Assembly (NCBI RefSeq): GCF_030296555.1
Contig: NZ_AP027728.1
Coordinates: forward strand, 2,666,001 to 2,730,000
Direction: 5' to 3'
DNA length: 64,000 nt
Origin: Microbacterium suwonense
GTDB lineage: Bacteria; Actinomycetota; Actinomycetes; Actinomycetales; Microbacteriaceae
The stretch's first letter is position 1, and every line of letters begins with the position of its first letter. Positions 18,962-28,779 of this stretch are shown piece after piece. The position numbers were made by a program, and so were the translations under genes. A model generated the notes under the pieces. It was not told where the DNA came from. It saw only the letters and a list, made by a program, of their open reading frames with translations, and made no database searches.

Positions 18962-20356
18962 GCGAGGTCGCCCAGCCGGCGGGGCCGAGGGAGCCGGCGG
19001 GGTACTCGTCCATGGGCACGTCGCCCCGGGCCCACGCGTCGCGGACGGGCTGGATGATCCGCCAGCACTGCTCGGCGGCATCCCCCGCACCGACAGCGCC
19101 ACGTCGCCGTCGAGGATCTCGCTGAGCACCTCGGTGTAGGCCAGCAGCGTGCCCTTGCCGAGGTTGCTGCTGAGAACATCGCGGCGCAGCGCGAACGGGT
19201 CGTCGCCGCCGTTGACGTTCAGCACCAGGTCGATCTGGTCGGGGCCGAGCACGAACCGCAGCACGCCGCCGTCGGCCGGACGCTCGGTGAGCCCGTCGGG
19301 GATGTGCCGCACCGGCTTGAAGGTCACCACGATCTCGGCCGTGCGCTCTTTCATCGCCTTGCCGCTGCGCAGCGTGAAGGGCACACCGGCCCAGCGGGCG
19401 GTGTGCACCTCGCACGTGATCTCGGCCAGCGTCTCGGTGTCGCGGGAAGGATCCACGCCCTCCTCCTCGACGTACGAGGGAACGTCGCGCGCCTCCTGCA
19501 CCTTGTGCACGTCGTCCTTCACCGCGAGCCGACCGGCCGTGTAGCGACCGCGCCGCGAGGAGCGCACCGGGTTGTCGTCCCAGATGCGCGTGGCGCGCAG
19601 CGCCGCCGCCATGGCATCGCGCAGATCGACCTCGTCCAGGTCGTGCGGCTGCTCCATCGCGAGCACCGCCAGCACCTGCAGCAGGTGGCTCTGGATCATG
19701 TCGATCATGGCACCGGCGCCGTCGTAGTAGCGGGCGCGGTTCTCCAGCGCGAGCGCCTCGTCGTAGCGCACCAGCACCGACTGCACGTGATCGGCCGACC
19801 ACACCGGCTCGATCAGCCGGTTCGCGAAACGCACGCCCAGCACGTTCAGCAGCGTGGAGCGTCCGAGGAAGTGGTCGACGCGGAAGATGCGCTCCTCCGG
19901 CACCAGCTGCCGCAGCAGCGCGTTCAGGTCGCGGGCGCTGTGCTCGTCGCTGCCGAACGGCTTCTCCAGCGCAAGGACGGTGTTCGTCGGCAGAGTGATG
20001 CCCTTGAGCACCTCGCAGGCGGCGATCGTCACCGCCGGCGGCAGGGCGAAGTAGATCACCAGGCGTCCCTGCACGCCCTCCACGAGTGCGGCCAGCGCAT
20101 CACGGTCGGTGACGTCGGCCTTCGTGTACGTGGTGTCCTCCACGCGCGAGGCCTGCTCCTCGGCATCCGATGCGGCGAACGCCGAGCGCACGCAGTCGCG
20201 CCAGCGTTTCTGACTCCAGTCGTCGGATCCGGCACCGCGCAGCGTGAGCCGTCTGCCGGGCTCGCGCTCCATCAGCTGACCGATCGCGGGAAGCAGCAGG
20301 CGCGAGGTGAGGTCGCCGGATGCGCCGAGGATGAGAAGTGTCGTCTCGGAAGCCAT
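18951..20356 (-). pseudogene. zwf: Glucose-6-phosphate dehydrogenase (frameshifted near the C-terminus)
   Basis: First enzyme of the oxidative pentose phosphate pathway: G6P + NADP+ to 6-phosphogluconolactone. 468 residues after repair. The NADP site is LLILGASGDLTSRLL; the substrate signature is RVDHFLGRSTLLNVLG (RIDHYLGK-type, with the catalytic His). One base is missing at the run 19082-19086; adding it gives RGDAAEQCWRIIQPVRDAW and the end at 18951. The ATG at 20356 (MASETTLL) is chosen over a longer frame. It is divergent from the GH15 gene with a 61-base gap. Confidence 0.92.
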
Positions 20357-20417
20357 GTGATCACGATATGCCGTGTGAGATTTCATTGCGATGGGAGACG
20401 GTGCGAGACTGCCGGAC

Positions 20418-22214
20418 ATGGCCATGCGGATCGAGGACTACGCACTTCTGAGCAATTGCCGCACCGCGGCGCTCGTGTCCCGCGAGGGGAGCATCGACTG
20501 GCTGTGCCTGCCGAGACTGGATTCGCCCAGCACGTTCGGCGGGCTTCTCGGCGATGACTCACACGGCCGATGGGCCCTGCGGCCGGCCGACCCCGACGCC
20601 ACCGTCACCCGCCGCTACGACCGCGATACCTTCGTGCTCATCACCAGGTGGCGGACCGCGGATGCCGTGGCCGAGGTGCACGACTTCATGCCCATCGACC
20701 CCGACCCCGCCGTCGACGTCCGCCGCACCGACCTCATCCGGCGGGTCGTCGGCATCGAGGGGGTGATGCGGTTCGAGCAGCAGCTCAGCATCCGCTTCGA
20801 CTATGCCCGGGCGATGCCGTGGGTGCGGCAGACCGGAACCGACGAGCATCCGCAGCTGGTCGCGATGGCCGGACCGGATGCTGTGATCCTGCGCGGCGCC
20901 GCACTGAAGGCTGCCGACCACCAGCACAGCGGCGAGGTCACCGTCGCGGCCGGTGAGACACGTGATCTGCAGCTGACCTGGTTCCCGTCGCACCGCACCG
21001 CACCCGATCCGCTCGACGTCGACGATGTGCTCGCGCGCACCAAGCACTGGTGGCAGAGCTGGGCGGACCGGGTGGAGCACTCCGGGCCCCACCACGAGCA
21101 GGTGGTGCGCTCGCTGCTGATCCTGCGGGCGCTGACCAACCATGAGACCGGAGGGATCGCCGCTGCGGCGACCATGGCGCTGCCCGAGGAGATCGGCGGG
21201 GAGCGCAACTGGGACTACCGCTACGTGTGGCTGCGTGACGCCGCGCTCACCCTCGAGGCGCTGCTCGACCATGGGTTCCTGGCGCTCGCAGAGCGCTGGC
21301 GCGAGTGGCTGCTGCGCGCGGTCGCGGGTGACCCGGCCGACCTGCAGATCATGTACGGGCTGGCCGGTGAGCGCGATCTCACCGAACGGACGCTGTCATC
21401 GCTGCCCGGATTCGAGGCATCCGCCCCGGTACGGGTGGGCAATGGCGCCGCAGCGCAGTATCAGGCCGATGTGGTGGGGGAGGTGCTCGTCACGCTCTCG
21501 GCAGCGCGCTCGGCTGGCCTGAAGGAGTCGAAGTTCTCCTGGCCCCTGGAACGGCAGCTGCTGCGGTTCGCGGCGGAGCAGATCGACCGGCCGGACAACG
21601 GCCTGTGGGAGATCCGCGGCGACACCCACATGTTCACGCATTCCCGGGCGATGATGTGGGCGGCCTTCGACCGCGGAGTGCGCGCCGTCGAGGAGTTCGG
21701 GCTGGACGGTCCCGTCGACACCTGGCGTGAGCTGCGGGCACGGATGCGGGAGGAGATCGACCGCGAGGGCGTGCGCAACGGCCACTTCACCCAGTACTAC
21801 GGCACCGACGAGGTCGACGCCTCGCTGCTGCTGCTCGGCGAGGTCGGCTACTGCCGGCCCGACGACCCGCGGATGCTGGCGACCGTCGAGCGCATCGAGC
21901 AGACGCTCATGCGCGACGGCCTGCTGCACCGCTACCGCACCGACACCGGGGTCGACGGTCTGGCCGGGAGTGAGAGTCCGTTCCTGGCGTGCTCATTTTG
22001 GCTGGTCGAGCAGTACGCGGCGACGGGGCGGCTCGACGATGCGAATGAACTGATGGATCGCCTGTGCTCCCTGACCAACGACGTCGGGATGCTGTCTGAG
22101 GAGTATGACCCGCGCGAGAACCGCCAGGTGGGCAATACGCCGCAGGCATTCTCGCATCTCGCCCTCGTGAGGGCAGCGGACGCTCTGACTCGCACGGAGC
22201 TGCGGCCGCGCTGA
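20418..22214 (+). CDS. GH15 glucoamylase/trehalase-like glycoside hydrolase
   Basis: About 598 residues, no signal peptide. The N-terminal beta-sandwich begins IEDYALLSNCRTAALVSREG, followed by the (alpha/alpha)6 barrel. Family motifs: NWDYRYVWLRDAALTLEALL, an acid Glu in VGEVLVTLSA-type helices, and LSEEYDPRENRQVGNTPQAF near the C-terminus. Mycobacterial and Streptomyces homologues of this type hydrolyse trehalose; others are glucoamylase-like. Its divergence from zwf suggests that the glucose made is fed into the pentose phosphate pathway. Confidence 0.88.
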   Translation: MAMRIEDYALLSNCRTAALVSREGSIDWLCLPRLDSPSTFGGLLGDDSHGRWALRPADPDATVTRRYDRDTFVLITRWRTADAVAEVHDFMPIDPDPAVDVRRTDLIRRVVGIEGVMRFEQQLSIRFDYARAMPWVRQTGTDEHPQLVAMAGPDAVILRGAALKAADHQHSGEVTVAAGETRDLQLTWFPSHRTAPDPLDVDDVLARTKHWWQSWADRVEHSGPHHEQVVRSLLILRALTNHETGGIAAAATMALPEEIGGERNWDYRYVWLRDAALTLEALLDHGFLALAERWREWLLRAVAGDPADLQIMYGLAGERDLTERTLSSLPGFEASAPVRVGNGAAAQYQADVVGEVLVTLSAARSAGLKESKFSWPLERQLLRFAAEQIDRPDNGLWEIRGDTHMFTHSRAMMWAAFDRGVRAVEEFGLDGPVDTWRELRARMREEIDREGVRNGHFTQYYGTDEVDASLLLLGEVGYCRPDDPRMLATVERIEQTLMRDGLLHRYRTDTGVDGLAGSESPFLACSFWLVEQYAATGRLDDANELMDRLCSLTNDVGMLSEEYDPRENRQVGNTPQAFSHLALVRAADALTRTELRPR

Positions 22215-22265
22215 TCGCAGGGCTCGGGTGCGTCCGTCTCCACCGACCGCGTACGGTTGGGTGAC

Positions 22266-23177
22266 ATGAACCCACCGACCCGCGTGACGATGATCACGTC
22301 GATCGGCATGCTCTCCGCCGTGCTGTTCGCCTCGGCAGTGCTGCTGTCGGCAGCGTCTGTGCTGCTTGTGCATCTGGGCCGTGTGGTCGCCTCCGATATC
22401 CTCACCGTGCTGGCGGCGTCCGCCGCGGTGCTCGGCGTGCTGCGTCTGCTGATCGCCCGTCGTCGCGACCTCGAGGACAACGCCCGGCTGCGGGCGCTGG
22501 CGGCCCGACGTGCGGATCAGGTGTCGCTGCTCAGCCATGAGATCCGCACCCCGCTAGCGATCATCCAGGGCTCAGCGGAGTTGCTGGCCGAGCAAGCCCC
22601 GGGGCCGCTGCTGCCGCGTCAGGAGCAGTTCGTCGGGCGCATCGTCGACAACGCCGGCCGGATGTCGGCTCTCGCCGAGCAGTTGCTGATGCAGGCTCGG
22701 CTCGATTCCGATGCGTTTCAGATGCACCCGGAGCGCGTCGATCTGCGCGCCCTGACTCGCAGCGTCGTGCTGGAGCTGCAGCCCATCACCGAAGTGCCGA
22801 TCGTGCTCAACGCGCCCGGCGCTCCTGTGCGAGCCGACGTCGACCCTCAGCTGATCCGACAGGTGCTGAACAACCTGATCGCCAACGCCGCGCGCTCCGA
22901 CCCCGGCACAGCGGCGATCGAGGTACGGCTCACAGCAGGCGAGGACGATGTGATCGTCGCGGTCAGCGACGGAGGATCGGGGATGACTGAGAAGCAGCGT
23001 GATCACCTGTTCCGTCGCTTCGTCAGCGGCCGACCACTGGGCAACGGCACCGGCATCGGACTCTTCATCTCGCAGCAGCTCATCGAGCTGCACGGCGGCC
23101 GCATCTTCGTCGATACGATCACCGGGAAGGGCACCACCATGCTGTTCACGATCCCCAGGAGGCACCGTCATGGATGA
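22266..23177 (+). CDS. Sensor histidine kinase
   Basis: 303 residues. Two N-terminal transmembrane helices (about 8-35 and 43-62) with almost no outside loop, then a HisKA domain with the phospho-His in LLSHEIRTPLAIIQGSAE and a HATPase domain (LNNLIANAARSDP, DGGSGM, GTGIGLFI). The lack of a sensing loop suggests it reads a membrane or partner-protein signal. It overlaps the response regulator by 8 bases. The ABC importer downstream is the likely target. Confidence 0.9.
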   Translation: MNPPTRVTMITSIGMLSAVLFASAVLLSAASVLLVHLGRVVASDILTVLAASAAVLGVLRLLIARRRDLEDNARLRALAARRADQVSLLSHEIRTPLAIIQGSAELLAEQAPGPLLPRQEQFVGRIVDNAGRMSALAEQLLMQARLDSDAFQMHPERVDLRALTRSVVLELQPITEVPIVLNAPGAPVRADVDPQLIRQVLNNLIANAARSDPGTAAIEVRLTAGEDDVIVAVSDGGSGMTEKQRDHLFRRFVSGRPLGNGTGIGLFISQQLIELHGGRIFVDTITGKGTTMLFTIPRRHRHG

Positions 23178-23859
23178 GCCGCTCGTCTTCGTGGTCGATG
23201 ATGAGCCTGCCATGCTCGACGTGATGACGTTCGCGCTGGAGACGCAGGGTTTCCGCTGTGAGGCCTTCCGCAGTGCCGAGGCCGCGTGGACCGCGCTGAG
23301 CACGCAGCGCCCCGACCTGGTGGTGCTCGATGTGATGCTGCCCGGAATGAGCGGGCTGACCCTGTGCACCCGCATTCGCGCGACCACCGACGTGCCGGTG
23401 ATGCTCGTCACTGCCAAAGGCGAACCGGCCGAGCGCATCGCCGGTTTCGAAGCGGATGCCGAGGACTACGTCGTCAAGCCCTTTCACCCTCGTGAACTGG
23501 CGCTGCGAGCCCAGCGCTTGGTGCGTCGGCGTGAGACGACCGGTCAGGCGCTCACGGAGTTCGGCACGCTGCGGGTCGAGACCGGGACCGATGCCGTGCT
23601 CGGCACCGCCCGGATGACGCTCACCGGCAACGAGTACAAGGTTCTCGCTGCGCTGCTGGCCGAGCCGAATGAGACCATCGGCTTCCGCGAGCTGCTCATT
23701 GCCGGATGGGGCGAGGCCGACCGCCTGGGCGGCCGCGAGATGATCAAGACCGCCGTGTACCGGCTGCGGCACAAGCTGGATTCAGCGGTGCCGAGCGGTG
23801 GGCGCGTCATCGAGAGCGTGCGCGGCATCGGCTACCTGTTGCGCTCCGTCGAAGCCTGA
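23170..23859 (+). CDS. OmpR/PhoB-family response regulator
   Basis: 229 residues. Receiver domain with DDEP near residue 11, the phospho-Asp in LVVLDVMLPGMSG, Thr/Lys switch residues (VTAKGE, YVVKPFHPRE), then a winged helix (NEYKVLAALLAEP, AVYRLRHKLD, IESVRGIGYLL). The ATG at 23170 has AGGAGG 7 bases upstream, inside the kinase gene, so translation is coupled. The tandem and inverted GTCACCGA boxes right after it (23871-23914) are its likely binding sites. Confidence 0.93.
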   Translation: MDEPLVFVVDDEPAMLDVMTFALETQGFRCEAFRSAEAAWTALSTQRPDLVVLDVMLPGMSGLTLCTRIRATTDVPVMLVTAKGEPAERIAGFEADAEDYVVKPFHPRELALRAQRLVRRRETTGQALTEFGTLRVETGTDAVLGTARMTLTGNEYKVLAALLAEPNETIGFRELLIAGWGEADRLGGREMIKTAVYRLRHKLDSAVPSGGRVIESVRGIGYLLRSVEA

Positions 23860-23870
23860 GCGGAGTGCCG

Positions 23871-23914
23871 TTCGGTCACAGGATTGTGACCGAACGTCAC
23901 CGAGCTGTCACCGA
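23871..23914 (+). promoter_or_regulatory. Response-regulator box cluster upstream of the iron-type ABC operon
   Basis: TTCGGTCAC-N6-GTGACCGAA is a perfect 9-bp inverted repeat (23871-23894). Two direct copies of GTCACCGA follow, 11 bases apart (23896-23903 and 23907-23914). An 11-base period is the classic spacing for OmpR-type dimers. A promoter (TTGATC, later TATCGT) follows, 78 bases before the lipoprotein start. Confidence 0.7.
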
Positions 23915-23992
23915 TCTGCCTTGATCGTCTTCGTATCGTGAGAGAGCAATCCCTCGCTGCACGCCGAGCGTGCGAACAAAGGAGTTCGATCC

Positions 23993-25051
23993 ATGAAGCG
24001 TCCTGTCCTCACCGTCGCCACCGCACTCGGCGTCTCGGCCGCACTGCTCACCGGCTGCACCCCGGCCCCATCCGACGGAGCCGGTGACGATGCCGGCGCC
24101 GAGAAGGAGCTGACGTTCATCTGCAGCCCACAGGAGGACTGGTGCCAGGCACTCTCGGCTGCGTTCACGGCCGAGACCGGCATCGCGGCCAACTACGTCC
24201 GCCTCAGCGGCGGAGAGGCCGTCGCCCGTCTTGCTGCGGCCGGCGACACACCCGAGTTCGACGCCTGGTTCGGCGGCGGCGCCGACGGCCACATCGCCGC
24301 AGACGAGCAGGGCTTCCTGGACAAGTATGTCTCCGAGAACGCCTCGCAGATCCCCGGGGAGTACAAGGAGGCCGACGGCACCTGGACCGGTATCTATGTC
24401 GGTGCGCTGAGCTTCTGCTCCAACACCGATGTGCTCGATCGCATCGGCATTGCCGCTCCGGAGTCATGGAGCGACCTGCTCGACCCGAAGTTCAAGAAGA
24501 ACCTTGCAATGGCGCACCCGGGCACCTCCGGCACCGCATACCAGGCGCTGTGGACGCAGGTGGAGCTCAACGACGGCTCAGAGGACAAGGCCCTGGACTA
24601 CTTCGGCAGGCTGCACAGCAACGTCCTGCAGTACTCCAAGAGCGGTTCCGCGCCCGGGCAGATGGCCGGTCGGGGCGAGATCGCCACCGGCATCATCTTC
24701 GCCCAGGACTGCCAGAAGTTCATCAATGAGGGGTTCACGAACTTGAAGACCACCTTCCCCGCGGAGGGCATGACCTACGAGGTCGGCGCGGTCTCGCTCA
24801 TCAAGAACGCGAAGCACCCGAACGCTGCCAAGAGGTTCATCGACTGGGCACTCACCGCTCAGGCGCAGGACATCGCTCCGACGGTCGGCACTTACTCGGT
24901 CCCCACCAACCCGGATGCCACGATCACCGACGACATGATCGACCTGTCGAAGCTGAACCTCATCCATGCCGACATCAAGGAGCAGGGTGATGCGCGGGTG
25001 GAGTTCACGTCGCGCTTCGACACCGAGGTGGCCCCCGCTCCCAAGGAGTGA
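23993..25051 (+). CDS. Ferric-iron-type ABC transporter substrate-binding lipoprotein
   Basis: 352 residues with a lipoprotein signal peptide ending LLTGC (Cys about 22), so anchored outside the membrane. It is a class of binding protein (FbpA / 2-aminoethylphosphonate / PotD-like) with FTAETGIAANYVRLSGGEAVARL, WFGGGADGHIAADEQG and GEIATGIIFAQDCQ. The nearest functional classes are Fe3+ and phosphonate; the two cannot be separated by eye. It heads an operon with a fused permease and an ATPase, downstream of a two-component system, so import is signal-controlled. GGAG 7 bases before the ATG. Confidence 0.85.
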   Translation: MKRPVLTVATALGVSAALLTGCTPAPSDGAGDDAGAEKELTFICSPQEDWCQALSAAFTAETGIAANYVRLSGGEAVARLAAAGDTPEFDAWFGGGADGHIAADEQGFLDKYVSENASQIPGEYKEADGTWTGIYVGALSFCSNTDVLDRIGIAAPESWSDLLDPKFKKNLAMAHPGTSGTAYQALWTQVELNDGSEDKALDYFGRLHSNVLQYSKSGSAPGQMAGRGEIATGIIFAQDCQKFINEGFTNLKTTFPAEGMTYEVGAVSLIKNAKHPNAAKRFIDWALTAQAQDIAPTVGTYSVPTNPDATITDDMIDLSKLNLIHADIKEQGDARVEFTSRFDTEVAPAPKE

Positions 25052-25101
25052 CCGGACCGCCGACGCATCCCACGCCGACGAAACGACGGAGAACAGGCTT
25101 C

Positions 25102-26831
25102 ATGACCCTCACGCTCGAGCAGGCCGCAGCGCCTGCAACTCGCCCGATCACCGTGGGCCGCCGCAGAAGCGACGCCAGCGTGGTCACCCTGGTGGTCATC
25201 GTCAGCCTCGTGCTGCTGATGATCGTCGGCTACCCCCTCATCACGCTCCTGGGCGCCGCGGGCTCCGACAAGGGGCTCGCGGTGCTGGGCGCCGTGTTCA
25301 CCAACCCTGCCAACCAGCGGATCGTGGGCAACACGGTCGTCCTTGGCCTGTGCGTCGGTGTGCTGGGGACCCTGGTCGGGTTCGTGTTCGCGTTCGCCCA
25401 GGTGCGGCTGAGCTTCCGCGGCAAGCGGGCGCTGAACCTGCTGGCAATGATCCCGATCGTGGCTCCGCCGTTCGCAGTCGCCACCGCGGTGATCACCCTG
25501 TTCGGGCGCAACGGCTCCATCACCAACGGGATCTTCGGCTGGCAGGCCGACATCTACGGGCTGCCGGGCCTGGTGATCGTGCTGACGCTGTCGTTCTTCC
25601 CGGTCGCGTATATGAACATCAAGGGCATGCTCGAAAGCCTGGACCCGTCGCTGGACGAGGCGGCCGCCGGCCTGGGGGCCGGCAAGCTGCGGGTGTTCTT
25701 CACGGTCACGCTGCCGATGATCGTGCCAGGCCTAGCCGGATCATTTCTGCTGCTGTTCGTGGAAGGCATCGCCGACCTCGCCAACCCTCTGGTGATCGGC
25801 GGCGACTTCACCGTGCTCTCCAGCCGGGCCTATCTCGCCGTCACCGGTGAGTACAACACCGCCGCCGGCGCCGCGTACTCGTTGGTGATCCTGCTGCCGG
25901 CCGTGCTGGTGTTTCTCGTGCAGCGCTACTGGGTCTCTCGCAAGAGCGTGGTGAGCGTCACGGGCAAGCCGACCGGATCGAGTGAGCTGATCACCTCCGC
26001 CAGCATCCGCATTCCGATCCTGGCGATCGTGGGGGTGATCTCCGCGCTCGTTCTGGTGATCTATGCGACGGTGCTCGCCGGGGGATTCGTGAAGGTGCCG
26101 GGTGTGAACAACTCCTTCACCCTGGATCACTTCCGCTTCGTGCTTGCGGGACTCGGGTCGAAGGCCATGATCGATACCACGATGCTCGCCCTGATCGCGG
26201 CGCCCATCGCGGGCATCCTGGGCATGCTCATCGCCTGGCTCGTGGTGCGCAAGCTCAAGCGTGCAGCTGGGCTGATGGACTTCGTCGGGATGCTGGGACT
26301 GGCGGTGCCGGGGACTGTGCTGGGTATCGGCTACGCGCTCGCGTACATGAGCCCGACCACGCTGTTCGGGTTCCAACTGCTCCCCCGCTCGCGGGAGGCT
26401 CGGCCGCGTTCGCCGGCAGCATCGCAATCGTGATGGTGTATATCGCCCGTTCGCTCCCATCCGGCCAGCGCGCCGGAGTCTCGGCCCTGCAGCAGGTGCA
26501 TCCCGCGATCGAGGAGGCCTCCACCTCGCTCGGAGCCGGTGGCGCCATCACGTTCACCAAGGTGACCCTGCCGCTGATCCAGTCGGCCCTGATCACCGGT
26601 GTCACCTTCGCGTTCGCGCGGTCGATGACCACTCTGTCTCCGATCATCTTCCTCACGACGCCCGGCACGAAGATCATGACCTCGCAGATCCTGGCCGAGG
26701 TCGATTCGGGCCGCTTCGGAAACGCCTTCGCCTACTGCACCGTGCTCATCGCGATCGTGCTGGTCGTGATCCTCCTCATCAACGTCATCATCAGAAAGGT
26801 GGTCTTCCGTGGCCGCACTCACCAGCGCTGA
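25102..26831 (+). pseudogene. Ferric-iron-type ABC permease, fused double domain (frameshifted; probably intact)
   Basis: About 576 residues after repair with some twelve helices: two BPD_transp_1 domains in one chain, as in FbpB. The two EAA loops that contact the ATPase are DEAAAGLGAGKLRVFFTVTL and EEASTSLGAGGAITFTKVTL. The frame breaks in the second domain at the C-run 26382-26386; one more C gives LLPPLAGGSAAFAGSIAIVM. The ATG at 25102 is used; a GTG at 25048 overlapping the lipoprotein stop is an alternative. It overlaps the ATPase gene by 23 bases. Confidence 0.88.
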
Positions 26832-28005
26832 GAACACCGGGACGATCGGCCTCGGCGGGCTCGCCGAGTTCAGCGTCGACGAGCCCACCGGACGCATCAC
26901 CCTCACCGGGTTGACCAAGAGGTACGGCGGTCATGTCGGCGATGTCGCCGCCGTCGACAGCATCGACCTCGAGATCGGCGCTGGCGAATTCGTCACCCTA
27001 CTCGGTCCCTCCGGTTGCGGGAAGACCTCCACGCTGCGGATGATCGCCGGCTTCGAGGAGCCCACGGCGGGCGTCGTGCAGCTGGACGACGCCGTGATGA
27101 ACCAGATGCCGCCGAACAAGCGACCCATGTCGATGGTCTTCCAGTCGTACGCGCTGTTCCCTCACCTGTCTGTGCGCGACAACGTCGCCTATGGACTCAA
27201 GCTCAAGCACACACCCGCGGCCCGCCTGACCGAGGAGGTGGACACGGTGCTGGCGATCATGAACCTCACCCCTTATGCCGATCGTGCTCCGCATCAGCTC
27301 TCCGGCGGGCAGCAGCAGCGGGTGGCGCTGGCTCGTGCGCTGGTGATGCGGCCGAAGGTGCTGCTGTTCGATGAGCCGCTGTCGAACCTGGATGCGAAGC
27401 TGCGCGTGCAGATGCGCAATGAGATCCACCGGTTGCAACGGCGGCTGGGCATCACCAGCATCTTCGTCACGCACGATCAGGACGAGGCGATGACCCTGTC
27501 AGACCGCGTGGTGGTGATGAACAGGGGGCGCATCGAGCAGATCGCGGCGCCTGAGGTCGTGTATCGGCGGCCTTCATCGGTGTTCGTCGCCGACTTCATC
27601 GGACGGGCGAACTTCCTCGACGCCAGCGTGGTGGGCGAGCCGAAGGACGGGATGGTGCGTGTGCACGCATTGGGTCGCCGGATCGAGGTCCCCTGTCATC
27701 CGGATGTGATCGCCGACAGCGACGTGCTGCTGATGGTGCGCCCGGAGTCGGTGCGCCTGGAGCGCGTCGACCCCGATGACGTCATCGACACCACATCGGA
27801 TGTGCGGGATGATCATGGGCGGGTTCTCAGCGTGATGTTCCACGGCGACACTGTGGAGTACGACATCGAGACCGACTCGGGCACGATCGTCGCATCCGTG
27901 TCCGACCCCACGATGGACGGCATGTTCGCGCCGATGGACGTCGTGCGCGTGGTGGTGCCGAGCGACCGTGGCTGGGTGCTGCCGCAGGAGACCGCCGTCG
28001 ACTGA
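26809..28005 (+). CDS. ABC transporter ATPase (FbpC/PotA type)
   Basis: 398 residues, cytoplasmic. Walker A GPSGCGKTS, Q-loop VFQSYALFPH, signature LSGGQQQRVALARAL, Walker B LLFDEPLSNLDAKLR, switch His in FVTHDQDEAM. A C-terminal TOBE-like domain (about 290-395) follows. An N-terminal extension of about 25 residues precedes the first strand. GTG start with AAAGGTGG upstream, inside the permease gene. It powers the importer encoded by the two genes before it. Confidence 0.93.
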   Translation: MAALTSAENTGTIGLGGLAEFSVDEPTGRITLTGLTKRYGGHVGDVAAVDSIDLEIGAGEFVTLLGPSGCGKTSTLRMIAGFEEPTAGVVQLDDAVMNQMPPNKRPMSMVFQSYALFPHLSVRDNVAYGLKLKHTPAARLTEEVDTVLAIMNLTPYADRAPHQLSGGQQQRVALARALVMRPKVLLFDEPLSNLDAKLRVQMRNEIHRLQRRLGITSIFVTHDQDEAMTLSDRVVVMNRGRIEQIAAPEVVYRRPSSVFVADFIGRANFLDASVVGEPKDGMVRVHALGRRIEVPCHPDVIADSDVLLMVRPESVRLERVDPDDVIDTTSDVRDDHGRVLSVMFHGDTVEYDIETDSGTIVASVSDPTMDGMFAPMDVVRVVVPSDRGWVLPQETAVD

Positions 28006-28020
28006 TCCCGGATGCACGAG

Positions 28021-28047
28021 AGCGCCGTCCCGATCCGGGGCGGCGCT
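28021..28047. terminator. Terminator hairpin after the ABC operon
   Basis: AGCGCCGTCCC (28021-28031) pairs with GGGGCGGCGCT (28037-28047) with one wobble, followed by TCTCT. It is 15 bases past the ATPase stop and 13 before the nitroreductase stop on the opposite strand, so it can serve both. Confidence 0.7.
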
Positions 28048-28060
28048 TCTCTGCGTGGGC

Positions 28061-28648
28061 TCAGGCGCTGAGCAGCACCGTCTCGTTCAGCGGCCGGCGC
28101 ACACGCGGTGCGACCTCGCGCTGCTGAAGCGGTTCGGGCAGTGTGCCGGCGTCGCCCAGCTCGCCGAGGGCGACGACCGTCATCGGGACGAATCGCTCGT
28201 CGAGGCCGGTCAGCTCGCGGATCTGCTCGGCCACGAATCCGCTCATCTGGTGCACGACCAGACCGTCGTGGTGAGCCTGTACCGACAGGTGGGCGACCGC
28301 CTGACCGAGGTCGTATGCCGCGTGCGTGATGGGGGTGCCGTCTTCGGAAGCCGTCTCGGCGATCGCCACGATCAGCACGGCGGCATCGCCCGCCCAAGCC
28401 TGGTTGAAACCCTTCAGCGCCGCGTGGATGCCGTGGTGCAGGGCGCTGCCGCGGCGGGCGACGATGAAGCGCCACGGCTGGCAGTTCGCGGCGCTCGGCG
28501 ACCAGCGTGCGGCCTCGAGCGCCGAGGCGAGCTTGGCTTCGTCGATCGCGTTCTTCGCGTCGAACGCCCGCGGGCTCCAGCGGTTGGCAAGGACGTCGAG
28601 GACGGGATGCTCGGTGCGGGCGGCGCGGTCGAGGACGGGGATGGTCAT
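28061..28648 (-). CDS. Nitroreductase-family FMN oxidoreductase
   Basis: 195 residues. FMN-binding start RWSPRAFDAKNAIDEAKL, then ARWSPSAANCQPWRFIVARR, and the C-terminal LGELGD piece. These proteins form dimers and use NAD(P)H to reduce nitroaromatics, quinones or similar. The ATG at 28648 (MTIPVL) has GAAAGG in front. A perfect 16-bp palindrome lies about 70 bases upstream. The physiological substrate cannot be told from sequence. Confidence 0.88.
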   Translation of the reverse strand: MTIPVLDRAARTEHPVLDVLANRWSPRAFDAKNAIDEAKLASALEAARWSPSAANCQPWRFIVARRGSALHHGIHAALKGFNQAWAGDAAVLIVAIAETASEDGTPITHAAYDLGQAVAHLSVQAHHDGLVVHQMSGFVAEQIRELTGLDERFVPMTVVALGELGDAGTLPEPLQQREVAPRVRRPLNETVLLSA

Positions 28649-28715
28649 GGATGAGGCCTTTCGGGGGTGGTGACGGTTGCCGGCGGACCCCATCGTCCTG
28701 ATCGCCTCAACGATC

Positions 28716-28731
28716 ATATGCGCGCGCATAT
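28716..28731. promoter_or_regulatory. 16-bp palindrome upstream of the nitroreductase
   Basis: ATATGCGCGCGCATAT, perfectly symmetric, in the 131-base gap upstream of the nitroreductase ATG. It may be an operator for a dimeric regulator; no regulator gene is adjacent. Confidence 0.4.
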
Positions 28732-28779
28732 TCCGCCGGCATCCGTCACCGGTGTCCCGAGCCGGTCGCAATCGAGGAG

